DNA of 64,000 nt from Haberlea rhodopensis (lineage: Eukaryota; Streptophyta; Magnoliopsida; Lamiales; Gesneriaceae). Location: contig CAJQUN010000004.1 in the NCBI GenBank assembly GCA_907163345.1, positions 14,227,235-14,291,234 of the forward strand, given 5' to 3'. Of this stretch, positions 1 to 11,204 are shown in pieces (within the stretch, counting starts at the first letter, position 1; each line of letters starts with the position of its first letter). Below the pieces are notes generated by a model that saw only the letters and a list, made by a program, of their open reading frames with translations, did not search any database and was not told the origin of the DNA. The position numbers and the translations under genes are program-made.

Positions 1-644
1 TCGGTTACCCCTGAACAGTGATGGGGTGGATTCTGAAATTTAAAGAGGAAGTGTGTCTCATTGAAACGTACATGGTGAGATACATATATCTTACCATCTT
101 GAGTGAGGCATTTGTATCCTTTGAGTTGCCCACTATATCATATGAATGTACATGGAGTAGACCGAAAGTTGAGTTTGTGGGTGTTATAGGCTCGGAGACA
201 GAGGAAACATTGGCATCTGAAGATGCGCAGTGATGAGTAGTCGGGATCTTTTTGATACAATCATTTAAGTGGTGTTTCACCTTGTATAACAATAGATGGT
301 AATCTGTTTATGAGGAATGTTGCTGTATGAAAAGCATCTTTCCAGAATGAGAGAGGCATAGATGCTTGGGCAAAAAAGGGATAGCCCCGTGTCTACAATA
401 TGACGGTGTTTTCTTTCGACTACACTGTTTAGTTGAGACATGTGAGGGCAAGTGAGTCTATGAATGATACCATTTCATTGGAGAAAATTAGTTAGTGATC
501 GAAATTCACCCCCCAATCAGTTTGTAGAGATTTAAGTTTCTTGTTGAATTGAAATTCAACTTGTTTCTTGAAGTGTAGAAAATAAAAAATTTGATACACT
601 TCTGATTTCAGTTTGAGAAAATAGATCCAAGTGAATCTACTATA
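1..644 (-). pseudogene. Ty1/copia integrase remnant (part of split minus-strand copia-1)
   Basis: Read on the minus strand, about 330-450 translates to a degenerate copia integrase catalytic segment, including SVVERKHRHIVDTGLSL, which matches the QNGVVERKHRHI-type block of copia integrases. Downstream frames are broken by stops and shifts. The segment is cut on its right by Athila-A, whose left TSD copy CTATA is 640-644, and it runs off the window at position 1. The same element resumes at 7592 and again at 15337, so this is the 3'-most visible part of a gag-PR-IN series read right to left. Non-functional. Confidence 0.75.
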
Positions 645-2026
645 TGATAAGTGTGATTTTTACACTTAATTTGATATATGATTAAGGGTGTTTTTGTAGT
701 GATTCCCGAAAAATATTACGTGTTTTGGTATATATTTGTATATTTCAGGAATCTAGGTCCAATTGCATAAGAGTAGAGTATGATAAAAAAAGGACCAAAC
801 GAGCTAAATATAGAAAGGAGAGACCATATCGCAAAATTGGAGATTTTGAGATCCGCGATCGATCGGCAACTTACGAAGATCGATCGCCACCGTCCAGAAG
901 ATTTCCTCGAGCGATCGGCAACTTACAAAGATCGATCGCTGATATATAAATTTTGGTTATTTTGTCCAGAATGTTTTGCCGATCGATCGGCAATTGACGA
1001 AGATCGATCGTCAAACCCCAAAAAATCGAGATTTTGTTCCTTATCAAGCTATTTTGTGTCCAAAGAATTGAAGACTCCTCCAACACTATTTATAGAAGAT
1101 TTTCAGACGTTTTGGGGGACTCTTGGCTCATGATTTACCCTACAAACTCAGCCACCATCACTTTTCTTCATCACTCAATCCACAACAAAACATACCACAA
1201 CTCATTGAAGAGCAAGAGCAACGCAAGGAACGGAAGAACGGGGCGACGCACGGAGTGACATCCTCGTTATCTTAGTATTTCTGAACTTAATTATTTTGAA
1301 TTTCAGATTTTGATGTTGAATTTGTTTAAAGACATATTTTTGCATTATAATTTGAATATGGTTGTTGGCTAATTTTGTTTATCAAGACATAGGGGATCCC
1401 ATGTTTGAACCATTGAGTTAATTATCGGTTTTGATTCGATTTCCGTGATATTTGTGCATAATTTATGTTTTTAATGCTTGTAAGAGATTAGCTACCTTTT
1501 GCATGATTTTGGTAATCGTGATAATTGACCATAGGAGATTACGATGCGACGTAGTAAATTAGGCCGTGGGTTTTAGGTTGAGACGGACCAAGTAAAATCT
1601 GACGTGTGATAGCAATATATTTACCAAAATCGAAGTAGTTTTCACAAAGCATTTTTCGGTATTAATCGTTCAATAAGGACACGGGAGTGATTTATTGTAG
1701 ATTAATGCTAGACTTGTTATAGCCGGACCAAGATATAACGAATGAAATAGGAAAACACGTCACCCTAGAACATATAATTTTGAATCTTAATTAATAGACA
1801 ACTTTTGGGGGATTACATGGGTGAATCGACGTCTTAATAATTGTTTGCTCATATTTCTTCAATAATCCATGGCTGCTGTTTAGGTTGATTTTTGTGTTTG
1901 AGTCAATTTAATTTGTTAATCATTCCATAATCGTAGGTTAAATTTCATTATACTAAAACCTGACACCATGCACTTGCGGTATAGAATCGCTACACTGAAA
2001 ATAACTGTTTAAAATAAAAGCGATCA
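645..2026 (+). repeat. 5' LTR of Athila-A
   Basis: About 1.38 kb, TG...CA bounded, matching 6135-7586 with substitutions and a gap of about 60 bp near its 3' end (compare 1936-1945 with 7438-7500). A TATA-like TATTTATA lies at 1087-1094. A cluster of GATCGATCG palindromes lies at 855-1016, just upstream of that TATA. Some CG positions of this cluster are TG or CA in the 3' LTR, as expected for methylated-CpG decay. Confidence 0.9.
1087..1094 (+). promoter_or_regulatory. TATA box of the Athila-A 5' LTR
   Basis: TATTTATA within the context CACTATTTATAG, conserved at 6582-6589 in the 3' LTR. The position within the LTR fits a U3/R promoter. The GATCGATCG cluster is 70-230 bp upstream. Inferred from sequence only. 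Confidence 0.5.
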
Positions 2027-2032
2027 AGTTTT

Positions 2033-2050
2033 TGGCGCCGTTGCCGAGGA
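2033..2050 (+). other. Primer binding site (tRNA-Asp type)
   Basis: TGGCGCCGTTGCCGAGGA begins 6 bp after the 5' LTR end. This is the PBS type characteristic of Athila/Tat Ty3 elements, complementary to the 3' end of tRNA-Asp. A diverged version is at 8929-8946 in Athila-B. Confidence 0.8.
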
Positions 2051-2192
2051 CTAGTTTTAATAATATCAAACGAGATTAGTTTACTGTAGTTTAGTCATTC
2101 ATTTTTCTTATTTTTTGATTTTTCATTCTCTCTACGCTTCTACTGTTTGTGTTCTTTTTGGTTGATTGTTACAGTTTGTTATCATTTGGTGC

Positions 2193-3698
2193 ATGCTAAG
2201 GAGTAGCAAACCTACACTTGAGCCATTTGATCCCGAGATTGAACGCACTTGTCAAAGGAGGATAAGGCAAGCAATAGCACACATGGCTAATACCGAGGAG
2301 ATTTCGGTACCACCAGTTGCAAGATCACATATGGACTACGCACACCCTGCATTCCATGGATCACTGTCGAGTATCACGAGACCAACCATACAGGCTAAAA
2401 AATTTGAGATCAAGCCTGATATCATACAGATGATCCAACATTTGGTCCAGTTTGGGGGAGCAGCTACTGACGATCCAAATGCCCACATCTCCAACTTTTT
2501 GGATATTTGTGATACATTCAAGCATAATGGCGTTACTGACAACGCCACCAGGTTATGTTTGTTTCCCTTTTCTTTACGTGATAAAGCTAAATCTTGGTTA
2601 CAATCGTTGCCTGCAGGGTCGATTACCACGTGGGATGGGATGACACAATTATTCTTGCCAATGTTCTTTCCACCATCCAAAAACGCCAAGATGCGAAATG
2701 ACATCACAACCTTTGCCCAATATGATCCAGAGACACTGTATGAGGCTTGGGAGCGCTTCAAAGATCTACTGCGGAGATGCCCACATCATGGCCTCCCTAT
2801 CTGGCTGCAGGTACAAACATTTTATAACGGTTTATTTTCTGATAATCGTTCTTTGATTGATGCAGCATCAGGAGGAACGGTGATGAGGAAGACGCCGGAG
2901 GAGGCTTATACGCTGTTGGAGGAGATGGCTGCTAATAGCTGTCAATGGCAGTCTGAAAGGAATGTGCCAAAGAAGCAAGCCGGAGTTCATCAAGTGAGCG
3001 AAGTTACTGCTTTGGCCGCTCAAATTGAGGCATTGAACAAGAGATTAGATAGCATGAGCACGACATGGATGAAAGCTCAAGGGATTACTTGTGACCTATG
3101 CGGAGGCAATCATCCAAGCGTTGAATGCCAAACAGGTAACCCATTCGTTCAAACTAATGAAGCTCTGAATTATGTAGGAAACCGGCCACAAAACAACCCC
3201 TACCCAAATACATACAATACAGGGTTGAGGTATCAACCACAACCACCACCGGTTTATCAACCACAGCCGAGCATGGAGGAGCTATTGACCAAGTTCATAT
3301 CATCAACTGAAACAAGGATGAATAAGCAAGATTCATCTATCAAAAACTTGGAGATTCAAGTAGGGCAATTGTCAACTATCTTGGCTGGGAGAGCACAAGG
3401 AACTCTACCAAGTGACAGAGAGAAGAATCCAAGGGAGCAAGCCAATGACGTGACCCTAAGAAGTGGAAAGGAACTTGGCAAAGAGAAGGAGACTAAAAAG
3501 CTAGAAATCAAGCAAGAGGGGAATGAGCAATCACGCGCCAAGGGTAAGTCTACTAAGTCCACTACACCTAGCACACCACTAGAAAATGTACATATTCCTC
3601 TCCCAGCAGTCAATAGAGCAAATATTGATTCAAACTTTGCAAAATTTTTAGACATGCTTAAGAATTTGCATATAGACATACCAATTATTGATACATAA
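2193..3698 (+). CDS. Athila-type Gag (retrotransposon capsid)
   Basis: The frame is open from 2166. The start at 2193 is preferred because the text after it (MLRSSKPTLEPFDPEIERT) is the usual Athila Gag N-terminus and the same start context recurs at 9074 in Athila-B. The protein is about 500 residues. A Retrotrans_gag-like core contains FGGAATDDPNAHISNFLDIC, then LFPFSLRDKAKSWLQSLP and FFPPSKNAKMRNDI. It is followed by a cysteine cluster (CDLCGGNHPSVEC), a Pro/Gln/Tyr-rich stretch and a Lys/Glu-rich C-terminus. It assembles retrotransposon particles and could in principle still be made. A TAA at 3696-3698 separates it from the protease in the same frame. I infer this is a mutation, because the sequence conserved across the family (REMPNYAKFLK) continues right after it. 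Confidence 0.85.
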   Translation: MLRSSKPTLEPFDPEIERTCQRRIRQAIAHMANTEEISVPPVARSHMDYAHPAFHGSLSSITRPTIQAKKFEIKPDIIQMIQHLVQFGGAATDDPNAHISNFLDICDTFKHNGVTDNATRLCLFPFSLRDKAKSWLQSLPAGSITTWDGMTQLFLPMFFPPSKNAKMRNDITTFAQYDPETLYEAWERFKDLLRRCPHHGLPIWLQVQTFYNGLFSDNRSLIDAASGGTVMRKTPEEAYTLLEEMAANSCQWQSERNVPKKQAGVHQVSEVTALAAQIEALNKRLDSMSTTWMKAQGITCDLCGGNHPSVECQTGNPFVQTNEALNYVGNRPQNNPYPNTYNTGLRYQPQPPPVYQPQPSMEELLTKFISSTETRMNKQDSSIKNLEIQVGQLSTILAGRAQGTLPSDREKNPREQANDVTLRSGKELGKEKETKKLEIKQEGNEQSRAKGKSTKSTTPSTPLENVHIPLPAVNRANIDSNFAKFLDMLKNLHIDIPIIDT

Positions 3699-4569
3699 CG
3701 AGAAATGCCAAATTATGCTAAATTCTTAAAGAAGATGTTGTCTAATAAGCAGAAACTGGGAGAGCACGAAACTATCTTATTGACCGAGGAATGTAGTGCC
3801 ATTATGCAAGAGAAGTCGGCCACGGAGTTGAAGGATCCAGGGAGTTTTTATATTCCTTGCACAATTGTGCCTATTTCTTCCATTAAATCATTATGTGATT
3901 TGGGTGCTAGTGTGAATTTAATGCCGTTGTCTGTTTTTAGGCAACTTGGACTGGGAGAGCCGAAGACCACAAGGGTGGTGTTGCAAATGGAACAAGTCTA
4001 TCACCTAGCCATTAGGAATCGTCGAGGATGTGCCAGTCAAGATAGATCAATTCACTTTCCCAGTGGATTTCCTTGTGTTGGATATGGAGGAGGATGCGAG
4101 CATGCCATTGATCCTGGGGCGCCCATTCCTAGCTACCGGAAGAGCTATTATCGATGTTGAAGAAGGAAAGTTGATCCTCTGTGTAGGAGAGGATAATGTC
4201 ACCTTTACCATGTTTCAAACTTCACCACAAGTACACAAAACGCACACATGTTTTATTATTGATAAAATTAAAATTTTGCCTGATGATGTGGTACAAGGTA
4301 CTGATGAGGTGAAGGCGAAGCCCGAACTAGAGCCTGAAGAAGGCCAGAGCCATGACAGGGTGAAGCCAAGGAAGGCAAAGAAGCAAAAAGACAAAAGGAC
4401 GTTTATGAAGGGAGAGATAGTTCAATTGCATAATGCGCCACCACCTCGCATTTTCCAAAGCAAGCTAAAGGCTTCATGGGTTGGACCATTCATTGTTACC
4501 AAGATATACCTGCATGGAGCCATTAAGGTAAGTGATCCTATTCTAGGCACGTATGTCGTTAATGACTAG
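3699..4569 (+). pseudogene. Protease fused to an integrase C-terminal tail, frameshifted
   Basis: After the gag stop the same frame continues through MPNYAKFLKKMLSNKQK and an aspartic protease-like core (CDLGASVNLMPLSVFRQLGL) until about 4010-4030. There the reading frame must shift by one to keep the family pattern (PVDFLVLDMEEDASMPLILG). The shifted frame runs to 4569. After a Lys/Glu-rich linker it ends in a segment like the C-terminal domain of Athila integrase (SKLKASWVGPFIVTKIYLHG). Reverse transcriptase, RNase H and the DDE core expected between these parts are missing. Athila-B has the same architecture, so this looks like a family-level deletion and not damage to one copy. Confidence 0.75.
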
Positions 4570-6120
4570 AGGTTGAGGCATTACCCAATTGATTATGGAA
4601 ATTCGTGCTCCACAAACGATTCCAACCTTTGAGGACATGTAGTAAAAAGTTCAGCTTGGGACTATAAATCTAGAACTTTTTCTTATCCTTTTGCTTTGTT
4701 TTTGTTTTGCTTTTGGGTTTGTTTTGGTTTGCTTTTGTTTTGTTTTTGATTTTTGGCGAGACTCCATGCGTGCTGTGTTATGTTCCATTACTTTGCCCCA
4801 TGAGCTGATGAGGAATTGGACAACGATCACTGATGGTCGTTGTCAAAGATAAATGCTTTGTCTCATTTTCCATGCCTAGTACATTGAGGACTATGCATAA
4901 ATTAAGTTTGGGGGAGTGCATTACATTACTGTGTCATGCTTCTTATTTGGAAATTGATCGTTTCCTGAGCACCAACAATTTTTTTCTTGAAAATGAGTTC
5001 AATTAGTAAGATAAGAATGAATCATAGTAGTGGTCTCTATTCCATGATAATATCAGTCTCACTATGCATGTCAACTTGAGCTTTGATGATTGTAAGACTT
5101 GTTTGTGACTATCTTGTTTTGAGTAGCATGTCTAAGATGAGGAATTTATTAAGCACATTTGAGTCATAATCTTGTGAATTGCATTTGGAGTCGTGAACAT
5201 TTTTGTGAACTTGATGAATTATTTTTGAGAATCTAGAGTACCTTAGAAACTATTTGATGATGACACTTTGAGGCGAAATTTTATAGTTATGAACTTGACT
5301 TGGAAATGATTTAGGCGATCTTTAGACCGTTTGAGCCTTTCAAGCTTACCATGATATATATCAATCTCTAGTGTCCCATTTTGAGCTTTATTGAAAAAGA
5401 ATGATGTATGTTTAACATACTATTAGCCCAATTCAACATTTTTTGGCCACTCATTATACCCACCATTATGAGCCTAAATTGAAAAAAAATATTATCCTCA
5501 CCCTCAGGGAGTATAATGATTCTCATTAAATGCATATGAATTGCTATATTTTGATGAGCTTATTGAAAAAAAATTGATGAATGAGAAAATAAAAGAATAG
5601 AAAAGGCCTTGAAAAAAATTGACTAAATAAGACCCAAAGCGGCCAAGGCTAGAAGAAAAAGAAGAGAAGCTCAATTTTGTGCTAAAAATATGAACATTAC
5701 ATGCTTATACTATCTTCTTTGTGCTATCATATCCTTTCTTTGAAGCCAAACACCTGGGCCTAACGTTACAAGCTTAAGAAAAGACTTATTGATCCAAGTC
5801 TAGGGAATGACTACGTTAGTGGAGAAGTTGTTTGAAAATAGGTCTATGAAATGCTCAACGATAATCTTACTTTTCATTGACTAGCATGATTTGATCTATG
5901 AAATTTGCATGAAACTTGAAAGTGATAATAGCACACACGCATGTTCTGATTTGGAGACATGTTGCTTGATCTAAGAGAAAACACGACTTGTTAAACATTT
6001 TGTATTGACTCTTGTTTGTCTGTAAGTGAGACGTATGAGCTACATGATGACTGTGAATTGGTTTATTTGAGTCTTCAATCGACTTTTTGACTTTATTTCT
6101 TGCTCGAGACGATAAAGTTT
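4570..6120 (+). other. Athila-A 3' internal non-coding region
   Basis: About 1.55 kb without a convincing coding frame, in the place where autonomous Athila elements may carry an env-like frame. The sequence is clearly related to 12730-14250 in Athila-B (shared runs such as GTGACTCCATGC-type text and TATTCCATGATGATAT-like blocks), so it is conserved within the family though non-coding. It holds a second purine tract at 4904-4917 identical to the 3' PPT. Confidence 0.65.
4904..4917 (+). other. Internal polypurine tract
   Basis: AAGTTTGGGGGAGT, identical over 14 bases to the 3' PPT at 6121-6134 and located about 1.2 kb upstream of it. A related tract (AAGTTTAGGGGAGG, about 13010-13023) occupies the equivalent place in Athila-B. 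This suggests a second plus-strand priming site. Confidence 0.55.
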
Positions 6121-6134
6121 AAGTTTGGGGGAGT
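6121..6134 (+). other. 3' polypurine tract of Athila-A
   Basis: AAGTTTGGGGGAGT lies directly against the TG of the 3' LTR, the standard plus-strand primer position. Confidence 0.8.
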
Positions 6135-7586
6135 TGATAAGTGTGATTTTTACACTTAATTTGATATATGATTAATGGTGTTTTTGTAGTGATTCCTAGA
6201 AAAGATTACGCATTTTGGTATATATTTGTATATTTCAGGAATCCAGGTCCAGTTGCATAAGAGTGGAGTAAATAAGCTATAAATGATGAAAAAGGACCAA
6301 ACCGAGCTAAATATGGAAAAGGGGGGACCATATCGCAAAATTGGAGATTTTGAGATCCGCGATCGAGCGGCAACTTACGAAGATCGATCGCCACCATCCA
6401 GAAGATTTCCGTGATCGATTGGCAATATCGATCACGGATATATAAATTTTGGTTATTTTGTCCAGAATGTTTTGCCGATCGATTGGCAACTGACGAAGAT
6501 CGATTGCCAAACTCGAAAAATCGAGATTTTGTTCCTTACCAAGCTATTTTGTGTCCAAAGAATTGAAGACTCCTCCAACACTATTTATAGAAGATTTTCA
6601 GACGTTTTGGGGGACTCTTGGCTCATGATTACCCTACAAACTCAGCCACCATCACTTTTCTTCATCACTCAATCCACAACAAAACATACCACAACTCATT
6701 GAAGAGCAAGAGCAACGCAAGGGAAGAATGGAGCGACGCAAGGAGTGACATCCTCGTTATCTTAGTATTTCTGAACTTAATTATTTTGAATTTCAGATTT
6801 GATGTTGAATTTGTTTAAAGACATATTTTTGCATTATAATTTGAATAAGGTTGTTGGCTAATTTTGTTTATCAAGACATAGGGGATCCCATGTTTGAACC
6901 ATTGAGTTAATTATCGGTTTTGATTCGATTTCCATGATCTTTGTGAATAATTTATGTTTTTAATGCTTGTAAGAGATTAGCTACCTTTTGCAGATTTTGG
7001 TAATCGTGATTGATTTGACCATAGGAGATTACGATGCGACGTAGTAAATTAGGCCATGGTTTTAGGTTGAGACGGACCAAGTAAAATCTAGCACACGTGT
7101 GATATCAATAGATTTACCAAAATTGAAGGCTAGTAGTTTTCACAAAGCATTTTTCGGTATTAATCGGTCAATAAGGACAAGAGAGTGATTTATTGTGGAT
7201 TAATGCTAGACTTGTTAGCTGGACCAATGTATAACGAATGAAATAGGAAAACTCGTCACCCTAGAACATATAATTTTGAATCTTAATTAATAGACAACTT
7301 TTGGGGGATTACATGGGTGAACCGACGTCTTGATAATTATTTGATCATATTTCTTCAATAATCCATCGCTGCTGTTTAGGTTGATTTTTGTGTTTGAGAC
7401 AATTTAATTTGTTAATCATTCCATAATCATTGGTTAAATATAGTTAATCGAATGTGGTACTTATTTACCAGTCCTCGTGGGTTAGACACTCGTACTTCTA
7501 ATTTCATTGTACTAAAACTTGACACTGTGCACAAAGCGGTATAGAATCGCTACACTGAAAATAACAGTTTAAAATAAAAGCGATCA
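6135..7586 (+). repeat. 3' LTR of Athila-A
   Basis: About 1.45 kb, followed by the TSD CTATA (7587-7591). It keeps a segment around 7438-7500 that is missing in the 5' LTR. Its GATCGATC palindromes are partly eroded (for example GATCGATTGGC in place of GATCGATCGGC). Confidence 0.9.
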
Positions 7587-7591
7587 CTATA

Positions 7592-8462
7592 CGCATCAAC
7601 AAATGCAATACAGTATTTGGATCCATTTCTAGAGTTGAGTGAGCGGGACCTAGTGGTGAGCATTCGTTCGGTTTGGTTACCGTCCGAACCGAATTTCTAC
7701 AAACCGAACCGAAATGATTTTTAAAAGTGTAACCAAACCGACAGAATTATTTTTTGAAACCGAATTAACCGAATAAAAAATTCGGTTAACCGATTAACCT
7801 AATTAATCGAACCGATTTTCGGAAGTAATTAGGTTCAGTCGGTTAATTTGGTTTAAACGAAATTTTACTCACCCCTAGCGGGACCCCACACATCAGTGTA
7901 GACTAACTCAAGTGGTTCAGTGAACGTTGTGTAAGGCGATGGAAATGGCAATTGATGACTTTTACCTAGTTCACAAGATGAGCAAAATAAAGATTCATTT
8001 TTTGAAATGGAGAGATTACAACTCAACAAGATTTGTTTAACTGTGGCTAACATAAGATGACCTAGCCTACGGTGCCATTGTTCTAGGATTGGTGAAGACA
8101 CCTGTTTGATTGTTGAAGTCATTTTGGAGAAACCAAAGTGACTGGAATGATTCTTGAGGGTAGAAGTAGACGTGAAGCATATTGCTGGTTGAGCTCGAAC
8201 GGTGATGGGTTGGCAAAGAGGGAAGGTATACATACCATAATGCAAAGTCCCTTGTGAAGAGTTGCATGTGTTACTCAATCCTTTACAAGACAAAAATGTG
8301 GATGAAACTAAAAAAAAAACACGTTGTTGTCATGTGCAAACTTACTAAAACTTAAGAGATTGCGTGTGATGTGTGGAACATGTAAAAGGTGATTAAGATT
8401 AAATACGCGAGGTGAGGAAGGATTATAAAACTTTGAGTTACCGATATGGGAAATCGATAAAC
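7592..8462 (-). pseudogene. copia-1 middle fragment (GAG-pre-integrase region)
   Basis: On the minus strand this continues copia-1. 8462-8290 reads HVPHITRNLLSFSKFAHDN, the segment between copia protease and integrase. 8293-7878 holds the pre-integrase zinc region (EQWHRRLGHLM, then FCSSCELGKSHQLPF) and the start of the integrase core (PLELVYTDVWGP). The fragment is bounded by Athila-A on the left and Athila-B on the right, with a hAT MITE inserted at 7651-7877. Frames contain stops, so it is inactive. Confidence 0.8.
7651..7877. mobile_element. hAT-type MITE, perfect 8-bp TSD
   Basis: A 227-bp insertion flanked by GCGGGACC at 7643-7650 and 7878-7885. Ends are TAGTGGTGAGCATTCG on the left and, reverse-complemented, TAGGGGTGAGTAAAATTTCG on the right. 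The interior consists mostly of repeated CGGTT/AACCGAA words. The same family occurs at 38848-39266. Confidence 0.85.
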
Positions 8463-8922
8463 TGATAAGTGTTAATTTTACATTTATTTTGATATGAAAT
8501 TATGAGCAATTCATTATGATTATGGGAAGATATTATGTGCTTATGGTATATTTTCATTGATTTCAGGAATCTAGGTCCAAGTGCATAAAAGTGGAGGAAA
8601 CAAGCTAAAAATGTTGAAAAATGACAAAACCGAAGGAACACGTTGAAAGAATAACCGAAGTCTTGATAATTGTCTCTACTGGTTTCTATACTTGTTACTA
8701 CTTGTTGGGTTACATATTGAGTCTTTAGTCTAATTAGTATAACATTCATCACTAATTGTCGTAGGCTAAATATAGTTAAACTACTTGAGTTTGGTATTTA
8801 TTTTCTAGTCCATGTGGGTTCGACAACCTTTTCTTAAATTCACTTTACTAAAACTTGACACTGTGCACTTGTGGTATAAAATCGCTACATTGTAATTTTT
8901 TTGTTTAAATAAATAGCGATCA
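8463..8922 (+). repeat. 5' LTR of Athila-B
   Basis: 460 bp, starting TGATAAGTGTTAATTTTACA and ending AATAGCGATCA. It resembles both ends of the Athila-A LTR but lacks about 0.9 kb of its middle, including the GATCGATCG cluster and the TATA. Confidence 0.85.
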
Positions 8923-9073
8923 AGTTTTTGGCGTTGTTGCCAGGGACTAGTTTAAAGTAATATCAGACGAGATTAGTTGACTGTAGTTTACCCATTTATT
9001 TATTTATTTTTATTTTCTCTGCTTCACTACTGATGTGGTTTGGTTGATTTTTGCAGGTGTTATTTCTTGGTGT

Positions 9074-10634
9074 ATGCTAAAGAGTAGCAAACCTGCACTT
9101 GAGCCTATTGATCCGAAAATTGAGCAGACTTTTCTTAGGAAACTACGAGAGGCTCGAGCAATGGCTGAGAACAACCAAAGAAGAGACGGAGATGAGGAAC
9201 ATAGGAACGAGGAAGTGCCGGTTGCTAGATCACTCATGGATATGCACATCCATCATTCCAAGGCAATTTGTCTAGCATCACTAGACCGAGCATCCAGGCT
9301 AACAACTTCGAGATCAAGACTGCTAACATACAGATGATCCAGCACTCGATACAGTTTGGAGGAGCAGCCACTGATGATCCTAATACCCACATCTCCAACT
9401 TCTTGGAGATTTGTGATACCTTCAAGCATAATGGTGTTACTGACGACGCCATCAGGTTATGCTTATTCCCTTTTTCTTTAAAAGATAAAGCTAAAGTATG
9501 GTTGCAATCATTGCCTATAGGTTCAATCACTACGTAGGATGGAATGGTGCAAATGTTCCTGTCAAAATTCTTCCCACCATCCAAGACTGCAAAGATGTGC
9601 AATTATATCACCACCTTTGCACAATATGACCCAGAGACATTGTACGAGGCCTGGGAACACTTTAAGGACTTACTGAAGAGATGCCACAGCACGGTCTTCA
9701 TGTCTGGCTGCATGTACAAACTTTCTATAAAGGTTTATTTTCTGCTAATTGTTATATGCTTGATGCAGCATCAGGAGGTACGATCATGAGGAAGACACCT
9801 GAAGTGGCCTATGAATTGTTGGAGGAGATGGCCGCCAATAGCAATCATTGGCAGTCTGAAAGGAATGCGCCAATGAAACAAGCTGGAATTCATCAAGTGA
9901 GTGATGTCACTGCCTTGGCGCATTCCTTTCAGACTGGCGCATTCCTTTCAGACTAGACAACATGAGCATGACAGTAATGCAAGCCCAAGTGATTATTTAT
10001 GAATTATGCGGAGGCAATCACCCTAGCGTTGAATGCCAAGCAGGTAACCCATTTGTGCAAACTAATGAAGCTGTTAATTTTGTAGGGAATAGGCCACCGC
10101 CCAACTACCCCTACCCAAATACATACAATATGGGGTGGAGGAACCATCCACAACCACCACTGGGGTATGCACCTAAACCAAGCATGGAGGAGCTAATAAC
10201 TAAATTCATCATTCCAAAATCAAGAGACACATATAAATAATTTGGAAGCACAAGTGGGGCAGCTAGCAACCATATTTGTTGGACGAGCTCCAGGAACATT
10301 GCCTAGTGACACTGAGAAAAATTCAAGGGAGCAAGACCATGCCATAACACTGAGGAGTGGAAAAAAGGTTGTTGTAGATACTGATAGAGAGCATGAGGAC
10401 GAGCTTGCTGAGAAAAAGAGGGTTCAACCACGCGACAAAGGTAATTCTCATGAGACTACTACACCCATCACACCACCTAAGGTACAAATCCCACTCCCAT
10501 TTCCCGCTGTATATAAAATATCAGATGCTAAATTTCTCAATTTGATTAAGAACCTCCATATTGATATGTCGTTTATTGATGCTATACGGCAAATGCCGAA
10601 TTATGCTAAGTTTTTGAAGGAGATATTGTCATAA
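9074..10634 (+). pseudogene. Athila-type gag, multiply broken
   Basis: Homologous to 2193-3698 along its length: start context MLKSSKPALEPIDPKIEQT, core FGGAATDDPNTHISNFLEIC, cysteine cluster CGGNHPSVEC, and a C-terminal AKFLNLIKNLHIDMSFIDA. It is broken by a frameshift near 9255, a TAG at 9535-9537 where Athila-A has Trp, a shift near 9690, a small tandem duplication with a stop near 9920-9956, and a shift near 10240. No complete protein is possible. Confidence 0.8.
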
Positions 10635-11204
10635 ATATTTATGTGATTTGGGTGCAAGTGTAAATCTGATGCCTTTGTCTGTTTATAGGAAGCTGGGTTT
10701 AGGAGTGCTCAAACCTGTCAGAGTATCACTGTAGGTGGCGGACAAGTCCATCAAGTACCCTCAAGGGATCATGGAGGATGTGCCAATTAAAGTTGATAAA
10801 CTCAAAATTCCGGTGGATTTTCTAGTGTTGGACATGAAGGAAGATGCTGGCATGACATTGTTACTAGGAAGGCCATTCCTAGCAACATGAAGAGCGTTGA
10901 TTGACGTCCAAGAAGGGAAGTTGATCCTCCGTGTAGGGGAGGATCAAGTCATCTTTGATATGTTCAAAACTTTAAACACTACACACACTAAGCACCGACG
11001 TTTCAATATCAATATTATTGATCCATCATCTGTTGATGTGACGAATTCCAAAAGCAAGGAGAAGTTGGAGGTCACATCAACAGTTTATCCAAAGGAGGCA
11101 AATTTTGTAAGGGATACATGGTCTTAATGAATAGAGCTAAAATGCGACTGTTTCCATGGAAGTTGGACTCACCATGGGCTGGACCTTTCAAAGTGGTCGA
11201 TATT
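10635..11204 (+). pseudogene. Athila-type protease and integrase-tail remnant
   Basis: 10635-10700 encodes CDLGASVNLMPLSVYRKLG and 10780-10895 encodes VDFLVLDMKEDAGMTLLLG, interrupted by a stop before RALIDVQEGKL. 11125-11204 encodes a short integrase C-terminal stub (MRLFPWKLDSPWAGPFKVVD). It has the same protease-to-integrase-tail layout as Athila-A. The inverted solo LTR cuts it at 11205. Confidence 0.7.

Larger units (their letters stand above)
645..7586 (+). mobile_element. Athila-A: non-autonomous Athila-type LTR retrotransposon
   Basis: Two direct LTRs (645-2026 and 6135-7586) start TGATAAGTGTG and end AGCGATCA. They are bracketed by the 5-bp TSD CTATA (640-644 and 7587-7591). A PBS complementary to the 3' end of tRNA-Asp follows the 5' LTR (TGGCGCCGTTGCCGAGGA, 2033-2050), and a purine tract precedes the 3' LTR. 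The internal region encodes Athila-type gag and protease and then goes straight to the extreme C-terminal part of integrase. Reverse transcriptase, RNase H and the integrase core are absent. About 1.5 kb of non-coding sequence follows. The element sits inside the minus-strand copia-1 integrase. It must have been mobilised in trans, since it cannot make its own cDNA. Confidence 0.9.
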
